A stretch of DNA of 64,000 nt from Cordia subcordata. Lineage: Eukaryota; Streptophyta; Magnoliopsida; Boraginales; Cordiaceae. Of the stretch, positions 61,354 to 64,000 are shown in pieces. Below the pieces are notes generated by a model. The model was not told the origin of the DNA, made no database searches, and worked only from the letters and a program-made list of their open reading frames with translations. Location: contig JAPTOF010000015.1 of assembly GCA_028554755.1 (NCBI GenBank), positions 3,100,001 through 3,164,000 on the forward strand, written 5' to 3'. The translations under genes and the position numbers were made by a program. Numbering within the stretch: the first letter of the stretch is position 1; each line of letters begins with the position of its first letter.

Positions 61354-61842
61354 ATCTCCGCCTTTTTGATGATCACAAAATTTTTAAGATATGAGACAAA
61401 AGTACTCCCCCTTAATATATGCATTTCTTTAAAAAGTGCATTTTTGGGAAAATACTTTGACTATCAAATTTAAACTCAATTGCAAAAACATGCAAATAGC
61501 CGTATTCAAACAAGTAAAACATATCAACAAAGCATACCATTTACCATTTACTTTTCCAAAGAAAGCATACACCATTCAACATATATCATGCACCAAAGTA
61601 TAAGAATACCATTCACCATATATCATGCACCAAAGAAATACCATTTACCAAAGTGTAAATATCATTCACCATACTTCTCCCCCTTTGGCATCATCAAAAT
61701 CAATATAAAGGCAGGAAAAGAAATAAAGGTTAAGAGTGTATAAAAGAAAAAACTTGTTAATCAAAGTCAAGCATGTAAAGGTCAACTAAAACTAAAAATT
61801 GTTTTCAAGTGGAATGAAAAATGTTTTTCAAAAAGAAGAAAA
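61354..61842 (-). other. Sirevirus 2 polypurine-tract region
   Basis: Minus-strand tracts AAAAGGCGGAGAT (next to the LTR) and GATGATGCCAAAGGGGGAGA (61696-61677) are the repeated Sirevirus polypurine motif. Plus-strand direct repeats ACCATTCA(A/C)CATATATCATG.. at 61571 and 61608 (period 37) lie between. Confidence 0.65.
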
Positions 61843-63231
61843 TCAGGGTGTGCGATCATGATGATCCTTGAAGTATTCTCTCATGTCTGATTTCATAGCA
61901 GCCACTTCTGAATCAATATGTTGCCTCCAAACAGTGAGCTCGTCCCATTGGCTTGTCATGGTAGCCCTCATTTCGCCCATACCAGTGTTTAAAGCCTGTA
62001 ATTGGGACAGAATCTGAGCCATCAAAGAAGGGTCTTCTTGTTGTCCCATTGAACTAGAACCAGCACCATGACAAATTTCTCTTCGGCGTTGCTCATCAAT
62101 GTGCACTTGCTCCCTTGATTCTCTCAACACTCGCCTAAGAGTTGCTTCCTCAGTATTTTCCTCTTCTTCAGAGGTACTAACAACCATGGGTGTAGTTCCT
62201 GGTATGCCTATGTTGGGATTACCCTCAATTTTCGGCCCTTCATCTTCTTCAAAGGTGATATCTACCCCACCAAGTATGTCATCAAGGTTTTGTGCAGTGG
62301 TGCCAAAGACAGGGTCGGTGAAAGTAGTCCCCTTCTTAGTCTTATTCCTAATTGCAGCTTGAGTGCTTTGGGGCAAACTTTTGAAGGTCGCTCTATTTAT
62401 GGGCTCCATATTATACGAATAAATGCCCATGAAGTTCATATACAACATATCAAAATTCCAAACAAACTTTCTATATGGAGCATCTGAAGATATGTTGAAA
62501 TGAGAGAAAATATGCATTCAGGCCATACCATAACCAGGAGTGGTCGTTTTTCCTCCATCCTTTCCACTGATATGTAACATATGTTGAAGGATTAAGAAAG
62601 GCAAAGCTATCTCCTTTTTCTTCCTAAGGCTATAATAGATATAAGCATCCATGACTGGAATTTTGCCATCATTGATATTTCTAGGGAGAATTACTTCACT
62701 CGTGATTTTAAGAGCAAGTCGCATATTAACATCAACATCTCTCATTAATGGAATAATTAAATTGGGATCTTTAGGCCCTACTTTCTCCCACATATATTTT
62801 ATGACTTCACCCGGGGTGGTGGCTCCCTTAATTCCTTCTGGCCATCCTTGATTATTGTAGTGGCCTTCCCCATCAACAGGTGCATGAAATATTTCATGTA
62901 AAGTTTCCTCCTTAAGCACAAAATTTACCCCACAGACTGTAGAAGATAATTCAAGTTTTGGGCTTCTACAATGTATCTTAAGATTTTCATAAAACTCAAT
63001 TACTAATTTATCTTGCACATCACAATGCAGATGTGGAAACGTAGAACATTTATCAAATAACGGAAAGATATCGGTGCCAGCAAAGTCAGAGTCCACGATA
63101 TATTTATCGTATAAAATTGATTGCTTGCCTTGAATCTTGGATACCGGAGGTGGTTGTGGTGGAGGAGATTGAGTTCTTGGCCTTTTCCCTTTTCTCCCAT
63201 GTGCTTGACTTCTTCCCCTTGGATTCACCAT
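61843..63231 (-). pseudogene. Envelope-position ORF of Sirevirus 2, one in-frame TGA
   Basis: Start MVNPRGRSQAHGRKGKRPR at 63231; an upstream Met at 63294 is possible. The order is a basic, Pro-rich N-terminus, then a globular region of about 200 residues (YDKYIVDSDFAGTDIFPLF.., GWPEGIKGATTPGEVIKYMW, ITSEVILPRNINDGKIPVMDA). This resembles the domain annotated in plants as putative plant transposon protein (Transposase_32 type) or Sirevirus envelope-like protein. An in-frame TGA at 62520-62518 follows, and the same frame continues 224 more codons. These include an acidic Glu-rich stretch and a final predicted coiled coil (..LNTGMGEMRATMTSQWDE..). I see no clear signal peptide or strong transmembrane segment, so an envelope role is doubtful. 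Function unknown. Confidence 0.6.
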
Positions 63232-63642
63232 GATTTTGCGTTGTTTTTGCAAGAATAATCGGTGAAAAACTTTGTTTTTGAAGTGGGCAAGCAAATGTTA
63301 GGAAGAAATTTGGAAGAAAACGGTTGAAAATTGAAGATTTTGAGATGGGTTTTGGAGAGTTTTGGCTAGGGTTTTAAAAAATTTGATAGAATGTAGTGAA
63401 TTTGGGGTGAAAAACCCCCAATTTTTAACCCTGTCCACATTCAGTCGGTCGACCGGCTGATCGCGAGGGTCGACCGGCCAGATCAGAGAGCATATTAAAA
63501 AGTTGTGTTTTAGCCAAACGCCTAAGGCCTTAGTCGGTTGACCAACTTGGTCAGCCGGCTGGTTCAGAAGGTGCAAAAATTTATTATTTTTCATACCCAA
63601 GCCACATAAACATATATATATATATATATATATATATGCCAT
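63232..63642 (-). promoter_or_regulatory. Spacer between pol and the envelope-position ORF, with LTR-type box cluster
   Basis: Not coding; the 114-codon frame here begins in an (AT)n repeat. It contains GTCGGTCGACCGGC (63444), GGGTCGACCGGCC (63467) and AGTCGGTTGACC (63532). The words TTCAGTCGGTCGA(T/C)C are shared with the LTR. On the minus strand the cluster is followed by AGGGTTAAAAATTGG (63433-63419), a weak TATA-like stretch. It may act as a promoter for the downstream ORF. Confidence 0.4.
63611..63637. repeat. (AT)n microsatellite
   Basis: Alternating AT tract just after the pol stop codon of Sirevirus 2. Confidence 0.9.
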
Positions 63643-64000
63643 TTAACCACATTTTATCATTCTAATTTCTCTCCTAATCTTGCAAAATTGATCCTCATGC
63701 AAAGGTTTAGTGAAAATATCAGCAACTTGATGTAAAGTATCAACAAATTCAAGAATTATATCACCTTTTTGTACATGATCTTTAATGAAATGGTGCCTAA
63801 TCTCAATATGCTTAGTTCTTGAGTGTTGAATTGGGTTCTTAGTAAGGTTAATTATACTAGTATTATCACAATATATAGGAATATGATCATACTTCAATCC
63901 ATAATCAAGTAAATTTTGTTTCATCCACAATATTTGAGCCACACAACTACCGGCTGCAATATATTCAGCTTCGGTGGTAGAAATAGCAACGCTATTTTGT
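63643..64000 (-). CDS. Sirevirus 2 RNase H (pol C-terminus, partial at window edge)
   Basis: The minus-strand frame shows SVAISTTEAEYIAAG-type residues at the edge (63960-64000), then CVAQILWMKQNLLDYG, IPIYCDNTSIINLTKNPIQHSRTKHIEIRHHFIKDHV and VADIFTKPLHEDQF. It ends at the stop at 63643. This is the canonical copia RNase H C-terminus with no break in the visible part, so Sirevirus 2 may be younger than Sirevirus 1. RNase H removes the RNA template during reverse transcription. Confidence 0.85.
   Translation of the reverse strand, partial: QNSVAISTTEAEYIAAGSCVAQILWMKQNLLDYGLKYDHIPIYCDNTSIINLTKNPIQHSRTKHIEIRHHFIKDHVQKGDIILEFVDTLHQVADIFTKPLHEDQFCKIRREIRMIKCG

Larger units (their letters stand above)
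60051..64000 (-). mobile_element. Sirevirus 2 (Ty1/copia), 3' part, runs off the window
   Basis: In minus-strand order: RNase H (64000 down to 63643), a spacer with a promoter-like box cluster, an envelope-position ORF (63231-61843), the Sirevirus polypurine region and the 3' LTR (61353-60051). This layout, with an extra ORF between pol and the 3' LTR, is that of Sireviruses. The rest of pol, gag and the 5' LTR lie to the right of the window. It is inserted in Athila element 2. Confidence 0.85.

Overview
The window is nuclear DNA of a flowering plant, most likely a eudicot. It is AT-rich and dominated by transposable elements, with one recognisable host gene: an intron-containing D-type cyclin of the CYCD2 class at 41608-43829. 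I see no rRNA, tRNA or CRISPR. Element boundaries were read by eye from terminal dinucleotides, target-site duplications (TSDs), primer-binding sites, polypurine tracts and paired LTRs. Coding assignments rest on protein motifs.

Layout, left to right. 1-3259: AT-rich sequence with a minus-strand Sirevirus LTR fragment (about 1170-2501). 3265-9315: a complete non-autonomous Athila-like Ty3/gypsy derivative with two LTRs of about 1.44 kb and a perfect 5-bp TSD (ATAAT). 9626-14566: three adjacent minus-strand LTRs (one Sirevirus-like, two Athila-like). 15347-17370: a plus-strand Sirevirus-like solo LTR. 18206-24054: a full-length but degenerate L1-type LINE with a 14-bp TSD and a poly(A) tail. 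24070-39205: a degenerate Sirevirus (Ty1/copia) abutting the LINE. It carries four later insertions: a 394-bp solo LTR in its 5' LTR, a 1.84-kb non-autonomous Helitron in gag, and two long solo LTRs of one family in opposite orientation, in and just after pol.

39211-45600: the gene island, with the six-exon cyclin D gene flanked by AT-rich sequence and candidate MITEs. 45690-47926: the 3' half of a minus-strand chromodomain gypsy element. 47927-60050: two minus-strand Athila elements arranged LTR-internal-LTR-internal, inserted into a plus-oriented Athila-like LTR fragment. 60051-64000: the 3' part of a second Sirevirus on the minus strand, with RNase H, an envelope-position ORF broken by one in-frame TGA, and the 3' LTR. 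It runs off the window.

The most unusual signal is a cluster of degenerate CCGGTTGACCGGC / GGTCGACCGG boxes. It recurs on the 5' side of a TATA-like box in LTRs of unrelated superfamilies (Athila gypsy and Sirevirus copia), and once more inside the second Sirevirus between pol and its envelope-position ORF. There it looks like a second copy of LTR promoter sequence. The cyclin has Phe at the Leu position of the expected retinoblastoma-binding LxCxE motif.
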